From Niabella insulamsoli (GTDB taxonomy: Bacteria; Bacteroidota; Bacteroidia; Chitinophagales; Chitinophagaceae), in contig NZ_CP190246.1 of NCBI RefSeq assembly GCF_039652435.2, positions 4,092,001 to 4,156,000 on the forward strand: a DNA stretch of 64,000 nt. Direction: 5' to 3'. This document shows, in pieces, positions 9,813-18,836 of the stretch. The translations under genes and the position numbers were made by a program. Numbering within the stretch: position 1 is the first letter of the stretch; every line of letters begins with the position of its first letter. The notes beneath the pieces were generated by a model, which was not told the origin of the DNA, searched no databases, and worked only from the letters and a program-made list of their open reading frames with translations.

Positions 9813-10085
9813 TCAGTTTGCTACAACAGATTTCTTGTTTATCTGCGCTTGTATATAATCGTAGAAATCCTGGAATGTTACCAACGGAAGGAAATCGCCC
9901 GGCTGCACTTTAAAATGAAAGTTACTTTCAAGCGCGACAACAAGATCGATATAATCAAGGCTATCGAGGTCGAGCACTTCTTTAAGGCTGGCATTTGGTG
10001 TTATAGATGACGCTTCAGCCTCAAATTCATCAATCAAAAATGAGTTAGTTTTTTCTATTATTTCCTCTATTGTCATAGTTGCCAC
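9813..10085 (-). CDS. Acyl carrier protein
   Basis: A 90-residue acyl carrier protein. The phosphopantetheine attachment site is Ser42 in the L-D-S-L-D motif, followed by a typical acidic helix II (YIDLVVALE). It carries the growing acyl chain as a thioester. It is the second gene of a two-gene unit with the ketosynthase just upstream (39 bases), which suggests a dedicated carrier and not the housekeeping AcpP. Such ACP/ketosynthase pairs occur in Bacteroidota aryl-polyene and flexirubin loci; that role here is inferred. Confidence 0.88.
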   Translation of the reverse strand: MATMTIEEIIEKTNSFLIDEFEAEASSITPNASLKEVLDLDSLDYIDLVVALESNFHFKVQPGDFLPLVTFQDFYDYIQAQINKKSVVAN

Positions 10086-10124
10086 TTTTTTGCCTCCATC
10101 AGGCAGCGCTACCCATAATCTTTT

Positions 10125-11345
10125 TTATGAGAAGCGTTTTACAATCAGGGTAGAATTGGTTCCCCCAAATCCAAAAGAATTGGACAAAAATACGTTTATA
10201 TTTTTTTTCGTCGTATTTTTTATAATATTAAGATGTTGGGTATCGGCGTCCGGATTTTCAAAATTGATATTCGGTGCGATAAAATCGTTGTGCATCATCA
10301 GCGAGGAATAAACGATTTCGCTGGCGCCTGCCATCCAACATTCATGGCCGGTCATTGATTTCGTGGAACTTACGGGCGTATGCAGCCCATTGAATACTTC
10401 ATGAATAGCTCGGGCTTCGCTCGCGTCGCCCGCCGGCGTGCTCGTAGCGTGGGCATTAATATAATCGATCGCTTCGGGCTGTAGATCGGCATCCTGCAAC
10501 GCCATTTTGAGCGATTTGGCAGGACCTGCAACCGTTGGATTACTGATATGCTCCCCATTAGACGAGAACCCATAGCCAATGATCTCACCGATAATAGTCG
10601 CGCCCCGCCTTTGTGCGCTTTCCAAACTTTCGATAACAAGCGTAGCCGCCCCTCCGCTGGGAATCAATCCGTCGCGATCCTTGTCGAACGGCCGGCTGGC
10701 TTTTTCAGGTTCGGTTTCGTTTACGGAGAATGCACCCAAGGCGTCAAAAGTACCCATCGACAGGTGGTTAATTTCCTGCGCGCCGCCGGCAATGATACAA
10801 TCCTGGAGCCCCATTTTGATCAATACATAAGCCAGGCCAATAGCGTGGGAGCCACTCGCGCAGGCCGCGCTTACGGTTAGGTTGATCCCTTTCAACTTGA
10901 AAATGGTGGCGAGGTTCATCGTTACTGTAGAATTGAGCGTTTGAAAAACCGCAGCCGACCCCACCAGCATCGTATCCTTTTTTTCTCTGATCAAATCGGT
11001 GGATTCGATCACCGCCTTGGCCGAACTGTCGTTGCCATATAAAATACCAGGCTGCAGCTGCGCAATTACCGCTTCGTCTATATTCGCGTTTTTTAAAGCT
11101 TCTATCGTTGCCATATAAGCATATTCTCCTTCCTCCGGCAACATGATCCGGGAGCGACGATCGAGCAGGCCTTTCAGGGAAGGGCGCTCCACCCATCCGG
11201 TTAAAGCCGAACGGTATCCAAATTCTTTGCGAACGGGGTCAAACCTAATACCCGATTTGCCGGCTTTTAAAGACTCCGTTACCTCCTCAAGGTTCTTTCC
11301 GATGCAGGAATAAATGCCCATCCCGGTGATCACCACTCTTTTCAT
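10125..11345 (-). CDS. Beta-ketoacyl-ACP synthase, FabF-like
   Basis: Condensing enzyme of the thiolase fold, 406 residues, that extends an ACP-bound acyl chain with malonyl-ACP. The triad is present: Cys162 (SAACASGSH), His299 (NAHATSTPAGD) and His334 (TGHECW), plus Lys329 of the STKSMTGH motif. The sequence after His334 is ECWMAGASE where housekeeping FabF has a small-residue LLGAAG-type segment, so this is a divergent, secondary-metabolism-like ketosynthase. It precedes a dedicated ACP gene on the same strand. No dehydratase, reductase or ligase is adjacent, so the pair is isolated. Confidence 0.88.
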   Translation of the reverse strand: MKRVVITGMGIYSCIGKNLEEVTESLKAGKSGIRFDPVRKEFGYRSALTGWVERPSLKGLLDRRSRIMLPEEGEYAYMATIEALKNANIDEAVIAQLQPGILYGNDSSAKAVIESTDLIREKKDTMLVGSAAVFQTLNSTVTMNLATIFKLKGINLTVSAACASGSHAIGLAYVLIKMGLQDCIIAGGAQEINHLSMGTFDALGAFSVNETEPEKASRPFDKDRDGLIPSGGAATLVIESLESAQRRGATIIGEIIGYGFSSNGEHISNPTVAGPAKSLKMALQDADLQPEAIDYINAHATSTPAGDASEARAIHEVFNGLHTPVSSTKSMTGHECWMAGASEIVYSSLMMHNDFIAPNINFENPDADTQHLNIIKNTTKKNINVFLSNSFGFGGTNSTLIVKRFS

Positions 11346-11938
11346 CCTAATATTTTTTATGTTTTTATTTTTATTGGTCGTATGCCTGCCTGTCGGCAGA
11401 CGGCAGGATGTTGCCCAAAAATCATCCTGGCCCGGGCAGCTTTTATTTAGTAATTTTTATAGTCATTCATTCTTTATCTAACTGGCAGCGATAATACCGG
11501 CGGCAAACGCACACACCTTTTTATCTTCCACAATTACAAAAGTAATATGATTTATAATTTGAGATTAAAACCCGTAACTGATAATTTACCGCGCCGCTGC
11601 CACATTTCTTATAATGAAAGCGTCTTTGCTTACGCAGGAAAGGTATAGATGGCAAAAACCGTCATTTGGCTGCCTCGGTGATGCGGATGGTTCTGTCGCG
11701 GCGCCTTATGAATGGTTGCACGCAGTTTAAAGTTTTATAAATTATTAGGATAAAACCCCTTAAAGGCTAAAGTTTTGTAAACCGCTGTGTAAATCGCTTT
11801 TTACCATCATCCTGAAGAAAATATTTGTATCATTTTTAAACCTTATTCTATGACATGTTATAAAAAGGACAAGAAGTAAAATTGGAAACGTCTTTTAATC
11901 AGATAACATGTCGCAAAATCAACAAAAATTACACAAAC
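11346..11938. other. Gene-free interval with a palindromic repeat
   Basis: About 590 bases with no convincing coding frame. It separates the divergently transcribed ketosynthase and SIMPL genes, so it should hold both promoters. A minus-strand TACTTTTG (-7-like) is at 11544-11537. A G+C-rich palindrome is at 11385-11407. The rest is A+T-rich and unremarkable. Confidence 0.5.
11385..11407. repeat. Small G+C-rich palindrome
   Basis: CCTGCC at 11385-11390 pairs with GGCAGG at 11402-11407, and an inner GGCAG at 11395-11399 can form an alternative hairpin with CTGCC at 11386-11390. The sequence resembles the short CTGCC/GGCAG palindromes scattered through intergenic regions of many Bacteroidota; I saw no identical copy elsewhere in the window. 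Confidence 0.45.
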
Positions 11939-12625
11939 ATGAAAAAAGTATTTACAGTAGTTGCGCTTTTAACATCTATGGCGCTTTTCGCTCAAACCGG
12001 AGAAAAAAACTTCATCGATAAAAATTACATTGAAGTAACAGGTAAATCGGAAATGGAGTTTACCCCTGACAAAATTTATATCCAGGTGTTGCTGAATGAA
12101 AAGGACAGCAAAAATAAAAATGCAATTTCCGAACAGGAAAGGCAGATGCTTCAGAAACTTCAGTCGCTGGGCATCGACACTAAAAAAGACGTGATGATAA
12201 AAGACCTGGCGAGCAATCTTAAAAACGGATTTTTATCAAAAGATGTGTTATTAAGCAAGCAATATCAGATTATCGTTCACGACGGCAAAACCGCAGGGCA
12301 AGTGTTTCTGGCGCTTGAAGAAATAGGCCTTTCCAACGCCAACATTGAGAAACTGGAAAGCTCTAAAATAGAGGAATACCGGCAGGAAGTAAAAATAAAA
12401 GCCATTAAAGCGGCAAAAGAAAAAGCACAATTGCTAACCGAAGCGATCGGGCAAAATGCCGGAAAAGCGCTTTTTATCCAGGAGCAAAATGTTTTTGCAA
12501 GACCCGTTTATGCCAACACAGTAATGTATGAAGCGAAGGCCAGAGGCGCTGCCGATGCCGCCGACCTGAACTTCGAAAACCTGAAAGTTGAAGCCACCGT
12601 GGTATGCAGGTTCGAGATCCTGTAA
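11939..12625 (+). CDS. SIMPL (DUF541) domain protein, exported
   Basis: A 228-residue exported protein with a clean signal peptide (MKKVFTVVALLTSMALFAQ). The mature part has the SIMPL/DUF541 pattern: an early strand 'IEVTGKSEMEFTPDKIYIQV', a central helix-rich region and a late helix 'KAIKAAKEKAQLLTEAIGQ' before the final strands. Family members are periplasmic or outer-membrane-associated and poorly understood. I chose ATG 11939 because it begins the signal peptide; the longer frame from TTG 11882 would bury it. Single gene, closed by a terminator shared with sod. Confidence 0.82.
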   Translation: MKKVFTVVALLTSMALFAQTGEKNFIDKNYIEVTGKSEMEFTPDKIYIQVLLNEKDSKNKNAISEQERQMLQKLQSLGIDTKKDVMIKDLASNLKNGFLSKDVLLSKQYQIIVHDGKTAGQVFLALEEIGLSNANIEKLESSKIEEYRQEVKIKAIKAAKEKAQLLTEAIGQNAGKALFIQEQNVFARPVYANTVMYEAKARGAADAADLNFENLKVEATVVCRFEIL

Positions 12626-12644
12626 ACGCCTGTTATCTTATACG

Positions 12645-12678
12645 AAAAAAGCGAGTCCGACAGGGGGCTCGCTTTTTT
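12645..12678. terminator. Bidirectional terminator between SIMPL gene and sod
   Basis: AAAAAAGCGAG at 12645-12655 pairs perfectly with CTCGCTTTTTT at 12668-12678, with a 12-base loop. It serves both convergent genes. Confidence 0.88.
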
Positions 12679-12696
12679 AATCACTATCATTGACGG

Positions 12697-13302
12697 TTAT
12701 TTAGCGGCTTCAAATTTTTCAGCCACTTTATCCCAGTTGATCACATTCCAGATAGCGCTCAAATACGCCGGTCTTTTGTTTTGATAATTCAGGTAATAAG
12801 CATGCTCCCACACGTCGATCCCCAAAACGGGTGTTCCTTTTACCTCTGCAATGTCCATCAATGGATTGTCCTGGTTAGGAGTTGAAGTCACTTCCAGCTT
12901 GCCGTCTTTTACGATTAACCAAGCCCATCCGCTACCAAATCGAGTGGCGCCGGCCGCATTTACTTTCTCTTTCAAACCGTCGAGCGATCCGAAAGTTTCG
13001 TTAATAGCTGTTGCTAACGCACCTGAAGGCTCTTTCGCGCCGCCCGGTGTCAAAATTTCCCAAAAGAAAGTATGATTCCAGTGACCGCCGCCGTTGTTGC
13101 GAACAGCCGGAGAAATCGATCCAGCGCTTGCTACCAAATCTTCTAACGATTTGTCGGCATGTTCCGTTCCGTCGATGGCTTTATTTAAATTATCAACATA
13201 AGCCTGATGATGTTTATCATGATGGATTTCCATTGTCTGTGCGTCAATATGTGGTTCCAGCGCTTCTTTCGCGTATGGAAGGGCAGGTAAACTAAATGCC
13301 AT
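12697..13302 (-). CDS. Superoxide dismutase, Mn-type signature
   Basis: Converts superoxide to peroxide and oxygen; 201 residues. The metal ligands are His27 (EIHHDKHH region), His77 (GGHWNHTFF), Asp163 and His167 (DVWEHAYY). Gly73 together with Gln144 (TPNQDNP) is the pattern of manganese-dependent enzymes in the Fe/Mn family, though cambialistic use cannot be excluded. ATG 13302 gives the canonical start MAFSLPALPYAKEAL; the longer frame to 13356 adds an unrelated tail. It has no signal peptide, so it is cytoplasmic. katG lies 3 kb away on the same strand but in a separate unit. Confidence 0.95.
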   Translation of the reverse strand: MAFSLPALPYAKEALEPHIDAQTMEIHHDKHHQAYVDNLNKAIDGTEHADKSLEDLVASAGSISPAVRNNGGGHWNHTFFWEILTPGGAKEPSGALATAINETFGSLDGLKEKVNAAGATRFGSGWAWLIVKDGKLEVTSTPNQDNPLMDIAEVKGTPVLGIDVWEHAYYLNYQNKRPAYLSAIWNVINWDKVAEKFEAAK

Positions 13303-13481
13303 GATTGTAGAGTTTTTTATAATGATTAAATAAATGTTTGCTTGGCAATATAACAAATTTAAAACGAGATAGTTGAATCCATGCCTTGGGGCGCAAATAC
13401 TATTCCAAAACTTAAAGTGTATTATTTACATTTTAATAACTTATATTTAACATATCCTTAAAACTAAAAATTCTGCATTTT

Positions 13482-16400
13482 ATGAAGAGGAAAATGATCT
13501 ATGCTTCTCTCCTGCTGCTCCTTTTTTGTCCCCTCGTCCTACTTGCGCAAAACCGAAAAATAAGCGGCACGGTAAAAGATAATGCCGGCAGCCCTATTCC
13601 CGGGGCTACCGTCGCTGTAAAAGGCACGGGCAACGCTGTCTCCGCAGACTCCGGCGGAATTTTCGAAATCGAAATAGCGCCGGACAATGTCGTTTTAGAA
13701 ATTACAGCGGTTGGCTTTGAGCCTGCCGAAGTTTCTGTCGGGACGGAAAATTTTGTTGAGGTTGTGCTGACGCAGGATGCTACCGCCAAAATGGACGAAG
13801 TGTTTGTCGTAGCCTATGGCACCGCCAAAAAAAGTACTTATACCGGTGCCGCAGCGGTGGTAGATGCTGAAAAAATCAAAGACATTCCCACCACTTCTTT
13901 TGAAAATGCTTTAAATGGCCGCGTGGCAGGCTTGCAGGTTACACAAACTTCGGGGCAGGCCGGTTCTACACCTTCGGTGCGGATTCGCGGGATTGGTTCT
14001 ATGAACGCTTCACAGGATCCTCTCTATGTTGTCGACGGGGTCCCTATTACATCAGGCTCTGGCGGCCAGTCGGGCGATTACCTCTACACCAGCAATAATA
14101 TCATGAGCAGCATCAATCCTGATGATATTGAGTCGGTGACCGTTTTGAAGGATGCGGCAGCGGCTTCGCTGTATGGATCGAGAGCTGCTAACGGCGTCAT
14201 CATTGTCACCACCAAGAAAGGGAAAATAGGCGCCCCCACAGTTAGCTTCAAAACCTCTTATGGCTTTTCGCCCAGTTGGGCTACCGACAATTATGAATCG
14301 GCCGATGTGCAGGCCCAGGTGAATATGCTCTACCAGGTTTTTTACGATTATAATATTACAGGAGGCAGAACGGAAGACTTTGCCAACAGCAATTCCCTAA
14401 GCCGGCTTAACACCAAGTTTAATAAGCATGGCTATTTTTTTGAAACAAGCGGCAACGGCCGTTATGAAAACGTGATGATCAAAGGGATGACCGACGGAAT
14501 GGTGAATCGCGAAGGGCAATACTTCAACTGGGATGATGTTCTGTTTAGAACCGGCTATTTCACTACCAACGATCTGTCGGTTAGCGGCGGCACGGACAAA
14601 ACCAAATATTATTCCTCCATCTCTTATACCAAAGATCAAAGCAGAATTGCCGTAAACGACTTTGAACGGGTAGCGGGCCGCGTAAACGTAAGCCAGAAGA
14701 TCGGAAAACTGTTCGAGTTATCCACCAATGTCGGCATCAGCAAAGACGACAAATCCGGCTTTAACGACACGCGCAATACCGGCGGCAACTATCTCTACCA
14801 GTCGCGCAATCTTTTATGGCCGCTCTACTGGCCTACCGATTATAAAACCGGCCTGCCTTTTACGGCAAGGTTTGGAAGCCTCGCCCAGAACAATGTGTAT
14901 TATGATAACGAATGGGAAAATAATGCAGGTAAATTGAACGTCTCTGCGGTGGAGGCTTTGACCGTCAACCTGTATGACGGCCTTACCGCCAAAACTATTT
15001 TTTCCTATAACAACTCTCAGGTGAAAGAACATATTTATTATAGCGCCAAACATTTCAACGGGCAGGTGACCAACGGCGCTGTGCATGAACTAACAACCAA
15101 TTACAATAAAATCGTATCCTCCACAACGCTGAATTACAATAAAACATTTGGCCTTCACAGTATTGGCGCGCTTGCCGGGTATGAGGCAGAGAAAAACCTG
15201 ACCGATTTTATGCGTTCGTCGGGAACTGATCTTCCTTCAAGTGCGCTTCACACCGTTGTAACGGCCGGCCAGACCAATGCCAGCGCCTACAATTGGGGCT
15301 ACAACATGCAATCTTTTTTATCCAGGGCAGAATATAATTATGACCAGCGGTATTTTCTTTCGGCCTCTTATCGCCGCGATGGAAATTCCCGCTTTGGCCC
15401 TTCCAACCGCTGGGCGAACTTTTGGTCGATCGGTGGCGCCTGGAATATTTACAAAGAAGCCTTTCTTAAAGATAACAACCTGATCAGCGACCTTCGGTTG
15501 AGGGGGTCTTATGGTATTAACGCCACACTTCCTACTGCTAATTACGGCTGGAGAACGCTTACCGGTTTTACTGATAAATATATGGAGCAGGCCGGAGGCA
15601 GCGTGATTTCTATAGCCGATGCTAACTTAACCTGGGAAACGAATTACAACACCAATATCGCACTTGAGTTTGGCTTGTTGCAGCAGCGCATTACCGGTTC
15701 GGTAGAATACTTTAACCGCGACTCGCGAGATCTGCTGCAGGACGTACCCATTTCAATGGTGACCGGTTTTGGCTCTACTTTGAGAAATGTGGGCGAAATC
15801 AATAATCACGGGATAGAAATCAACCTTGGCGTTGACGTGATCCGAAAGAATGACTTTGTATGGAATATTGGTTTTAATGCAACCGCACTGAAGTCGAGCG
15901 TTACAAAACTCTACAAACAGGAAGGCGCGCCGGCTGGCCAGGATATCATCTGGAACGATCCCACCGGCGGTGATGCCCGCGCACAATTCATTTATCGCGA
16001 GGGCGAATCCACCCTATCTTTTTATGGATATGAATGGGCGGGCGTTGATCCGTCAAACGGGAAAAATGTGTGGTATGTGAATGACGCGGACGACCCCGGC
16101 GCCGGCGATTTCGAATTTAACGGACGGGGCGCCACCTACACTTACAGCGCCGCAAACAGAAAAATTATCGGAGACGGCATTCCTGATGTATATGGCGGCA
16201 TTACAACAGATCTTGAGTGGAAAGGCCTCGCGCTAAACCTCAACCTTATCTATAAACTCGGGGGAAACCTGTATGACGGCGCTTTTAAAGATGTTGCTGA
16301 CGACGGTTATTATTGGGAGCGGATCCGCTCGGCGTATTATTACGAAAACATGTGGACAGATAACAACAACGGCGGCACCCTGCCAAAACTAAGCGGCAGC

Positions 16401-16670
16401 GATCTGACAGATCCCATGCAATACAGCACCCGCCAGTTGCATAACGCGTCATTTCTGCGTTTAAAGAACACAACGCTGTCTTACCGGCTGCCGGGATCAT
16501 TGCTTCAAAAAGTGCATCTCAGCAGCACCCGCCTGTTTTTTAATGCCACCAATCTGCTTACGTTTTCAAAGTATAAAATAGCCGATCCGGAAGTGAATCA
16601 ATATGCAACGAGGGGCTGGGAAGTGCCCTTTGCAAAAACCTTCACGTTCGGCCTCGAAGTGAATTTTTGA
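13482..16670 (+). CDS. SusC/RagA-type TonB-linked outer-membrane receptor
   Basis: A 1062-residue outer-membrane transporter. In order: a signal peptide ending L-L-A-Q; a carboxypeptidase-like regulatory domain (KISGTVKDNAGSPIPGATV); a TonB-box-like segment (MDEVFVVAYGT); a plug with LYVVDGVPI and VTVLKDAAAASLYGSRAANG, which is the SusC signature; and a large barrel ending in F-G-L-E-V-N-F. It works with the SusD lipoprotein 50 bases downstream to bind and import an oligomer. No glycoside hydrolase, peptidase or sigma/anti-sigma pair is adjacent, so the substrate is unknown. Confidence 0.95.
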   Translation: MKRKMIYASLLLLLFCPLVLLAQNRKISGTVKDNAGSPIPGATVAVKGTGNAVSADSGGIFEIEIAPDNVVLEITAVGFEPAEVSVGTENFVEVVLTQDATAKMDEVFVVAYGTAKKSTYTGAAAVVDAEKIKDIPTTSFENALNGRVAGLQVTQTSGQAGSTPSVRIRGIGSMNASQDPLYVVDGVPITSGSGGQSGDYLYTSNNIMSSINPDDIESVTVLKDAAAASLYGSRAANGVIIVTTKKGKIGAPTVSFKTSYGFSPSWATDNYESADVQAQVNMLYQVFYDYNITGGRTEDFANSNSLSRLNTKFNKHGYFFETSGNGRYENVMIKGMTDGMVNREGQYFNWDDVLFRTGYFTTNDLSVSGGTDKTKYYSSISYTKDQSRIAVNDFERVAGRVNVSQKIGKLFELSTNVGISKDDKSGFNDTRNTGGNYLYQSRNLLWPLYWPTDYKTGLPFTARFGSLAQNNVYYDNEWENNAGKLNVSAVEALTVNLYDGLTAKTIFSYNNSQVKEHIYYSAKHFNGQVTNGAVHELTTNYNKIVSSTTLNYNKTFGLHSIGALAGYEAEKNLTDFMRSSGTDLPSSALHTVVTAGQTNASAYNWGYNMQSFLSRAEYNYDQRYFLSASYRRDGNSRFGPSNRWANFWSIGGAWNIYKEAFLKDNNLISDLRLRGSYGINATLPTANYGWRTLTGFTDKYMEQAGGSVISIADANLTWETNYNTNIALEFGLLQQRITGSVEYFNRDSRDLLQDVPISMVTGFGSTLRNVGEINNHGIEINLGVDVIRKNDFVWNIGFNATALKSSVTKLYKQEGAPAGQDIIWNDPTGGDARAQFIYREGESTLSFYGYEWAGVDPSNGKNVWYVNDADDPGAGDFEFNGRGATYTYSAANRKIIGDGIPDVYGGITTDLEWKGLALNLNLIYKLGGNLYDGAFKDVADDGYYWERIRSAYYYENMWTDNNNGGTLPKLSGSDLTDPMQYSTRQLHNASFLRLKNTTLSYRLPGSLLQKVHLSSTRLFFNATNLLTFSKYKIADPEVNQYATRGWEVPFAKTFTFGLEVNF

Positions 16671-16720
16671 TAAACAGAAAACCATCATTCTGAATGATCG
16701 AAAACCCAAAAAATTTAGTG

Positions 16721-18193
16721 ATGAAAAAATATATTATACCGCTTTCTTTATCGATCCTCGCCGTTGTTACTATTTCCTCATGCGGTAAAGGATTTTTAGA
16801 TGTTAAGCCATCAAATGCAACCGACGCGGGCACCTCGGTTCAAACCGCGGCCGATGCCAAAGTGATGATTAACGGAATTATGCGCAACATGTGTAGTTCG
16901 AATTACTATGGCCGCAACATGTTTATGTATGGCGATGCAAAGGGCGGCGACCTGACGCTCTATTCCCAGGGCCGCGGCTCCGATGCCTTATACACATTTA
17001 ACCACACCGCCAACTCCAATAGCTATGTGGGCTTTTGGTCTACCATTTATAATAATATTCTTCAGACCAACAGCCTTATACAAAGTATTGAGGCCTTGCA
17101 GGCCGCCGGCTCTATCGAAAATTTCGACAGTTATAAAGGCCAGGCCCTGACGGCAAGAGCAATGATGTATTTCGACCTCGTTCGCATTTATGGGAAAACC
17201 TATACCGATAACAACAGTTCGTATGGTGTGCCCCTGGTGCTTACGCCGCTTAATGCTTCAGCGCAGCCCCTGCGCGCATCGGTAGCCGAAACCTACACGC
17301 AGATTCTGAAAGACCTTACCGACGCAGCGCCGTTGCTGCCCAAAACAAAAACCAACGGCTATCTGAACTATTATGCTAACAGAGCGCTTCAGGCGCGTGT
17401 GTATCTTACTATGGATCAAAAACCCGAGGCCTTGCTTGCGGCGGAAGATATCATTACCAATGGAGGCTACACCTTATACAGCAATGCCAATTGGGTCAGC
17501 TCCTGGTCGACGCAGTTTGGCGCCGAATCTATTTTTGAGTTGGGCATTTTTCCGAACGAGTCAGACTTAGGGGTTTCATCGCTCGGCTTTTATTTAAGAA
17601 GAAAAGGGCATGGCAACAGCAGTGCGCTCGGATGGTTTGGCGCAAGCGACTATTTCCTGAACCGCCTGAGCCAGGATCCGACTGATGTGCGCTGGGGCGT
17701 TATGGACGATGATGAATTATCCACGCCTGGCAGCCCGCGTCTCGGATCCTGCTACAAATACAGCGGCAGCGTTGATTTGGCTGGAGATGGGAAAGCCACG
17801 ACGACCGCAGTAAACATCAAAGTTATCCGCCTTTCAGAAATCTATCTCATCGCTGCAGAAGCTGCTTTGCCCACCGATCGCCTAAAAGCAGTGGGATATT
17901 TGAACGCTATTCGAAAAAGAGCGCCCGCGCTAGCGCCCGCCACTACCGCCACGATCAATCTGGATATGATCCTGGAAGAAAAAAGTAAAGAGTTATTTGC
18001 CGAAGGTGCGCGGTATTTCGACATGATCCGCCTCAACCGCGCTATCACCTTTAACGATGAAATTTTGGGAATAACGGTTCCCACACGCCCTAAAACGATT
18101 GACCGAAGTTTTAATAAATCCATTCTACCGATACCGGTGGACGAGATTAATGCCAACCCGCAAATCGGCGATCAGCAAAACGAAGGTTATTAA
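16721..18193 (+). CDS. SusD/RagB-type nutrient-binding lipoprotein
   Basis: A 490-residue surface lipoprotein (lipobox I-S-S-C in the first 25 residues) of the SusD/RagB family. The N-terminal half has the tetratricopeptide-like helices of the family, including the region 'KGQALTARAMMYFDLVRIYGKTY' and a C-terminal 'EEKSKELFAEGARYFDMIRLNR' block. It caps the SusC barrel upstream. ATG 16721 starts the signal peptide; an upstream in-frame ATG at 16694 would put nine residues ahead of it. The transcript ends at a terminator immediately after the stop. Confidence 0.93.
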   Translation: MKKYIIPLSLSILAVVTISSCGKGFLDVKPSNATDAGTSVQTAADAKVMINGIMRNMCSSNYYGRNMFMYGDAKGGDLTLYSQGRGSDALYTFNHTANSNSYVGFWSTIYNNILQTNSLIQSIEALQAAGSIENFDSYKGQALTARAMMYFDLVRIYGKTYTDNNSSYGVPLVLTPLNASAQPLRASVAETYTQILKDLTDAAPLLPKTKTNGYLNYYANRALQARVYLTMDQKPEALLAAEDIITNGGYTLYSNANWVSSWSTQFGAESIFELGIFPNESDLGVSSLGFYLRRKGHGNSSALGWFGASDYFLNRLSQDPTDVRWGVMDDDELSTPGSPRLGSCYKYSGSVDLAGDGKATTTAVNIKVIRLSEIYLIAAEAALPTDRLKAVGYLNAIRKRAPALAPATTATINLDMILEEKSKELFAEGARYFDMIRLNRAITFNDEILGITVPTRPKTIDRSFNKSILPIPVDEINANPQIGDQQNEGY

Positions 18194-18197
18194 GCTT

Positions 18198-18229
18198 AAA
18201 GCCACTTCTATTTTTACTGAAGTGGCTTT
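18198..18229. terminator. Bidirectional terminator between susD-like gene and tadA
   Basis: AAAGCCACTTC at 18198-18208 pairs perfectly with GAAGTGGCTTT at 18219-18229, loop of 10 bases, followed by T-rich sequence. It lies between convergent genes. Confidence 0.87.
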
Positions 18230-18672
18230 TATTTTCTTTTCTTCTTAAAAAATTCCTTCATCAGTGCAGCGCACTCGGCGGCCATAATGCCTGTAGTAAT
18301 CTGAGTTTTGGGATGAAACGGAGACACCGCCGGTTGAACGCGGCTAAAACCATTCTTCTCATCTGCAGCGCCCCAAACCACCCGGCTCAGTTTTGCCCAG
18401 TATAAAGCACCGGCGCACATAACGCAGGGCTCAACCGTTACGTATAAAGTGGCGTCGGGCAAATACTTCGACCCTACTCGATTAAAAGCGGCGGTAATAG
18501 CAATAATCTCTGCATGCGCTGTCGTATCCGTTAGCTTCTCTGTCATATTATATCCTCTCGCCAGCACTTTATTGTTTTGCACCACAATGGCGCCGATGGG
18601 AATTTCATCCGCTTCAAAAGCATTAGCCGCCTCTTTCAAAGCCAGCTGCATAAAATATTCGTCGGTGTACAT
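18229..18672 (-). CDS. tadA: tRNA adenosine(34) deaminase-type nucleoside deaminase
   Basis: A 147-residue zinc deaminase of the CDA fold. The zinc and proton-shuttle residues are H53-A-E55 and P82-C83-V-M-C86. The sequence around them (IPIGAIVV, HAEIIAI, CVMCAGALYWAKLSRVVWGA) fits TadA, which converts A34 to inosine in tRNA-Arg, better than cytosine or guanine deaminases. Monocistronic; its stop abuts the shared terminator. Length is normal. Confidence 0.88.
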   Translation of the reverse strand: MYTDEYFMQLALKEAANAFEADEIPIGAIVVQNNKVLARGYNMTEKLTDTTAHAEIIAITAAFNRVGSKYLPDATLYVTVEPCVMCAGALYWAKLSRVVWGAADEKNGFSRVQPAVSPFHPKTQITTGIMAAECAALMKEFFKKKRK

Positions 18673-18836
18673 TTTCTATATTTTGCTCCCACCAACGATG
18701 GCGCGCCAATCCGCCGCCTGTGTTTAGTGGTCGTTAAAATCTGTTTATCTTCATCACAAAGTTAGTCGTAAAGTTTTTGCAACCCGTGACGCAATGTAGT
18801 TTGCCGTCCGTTTTATCAGTATAAACGTTTCTTTTT

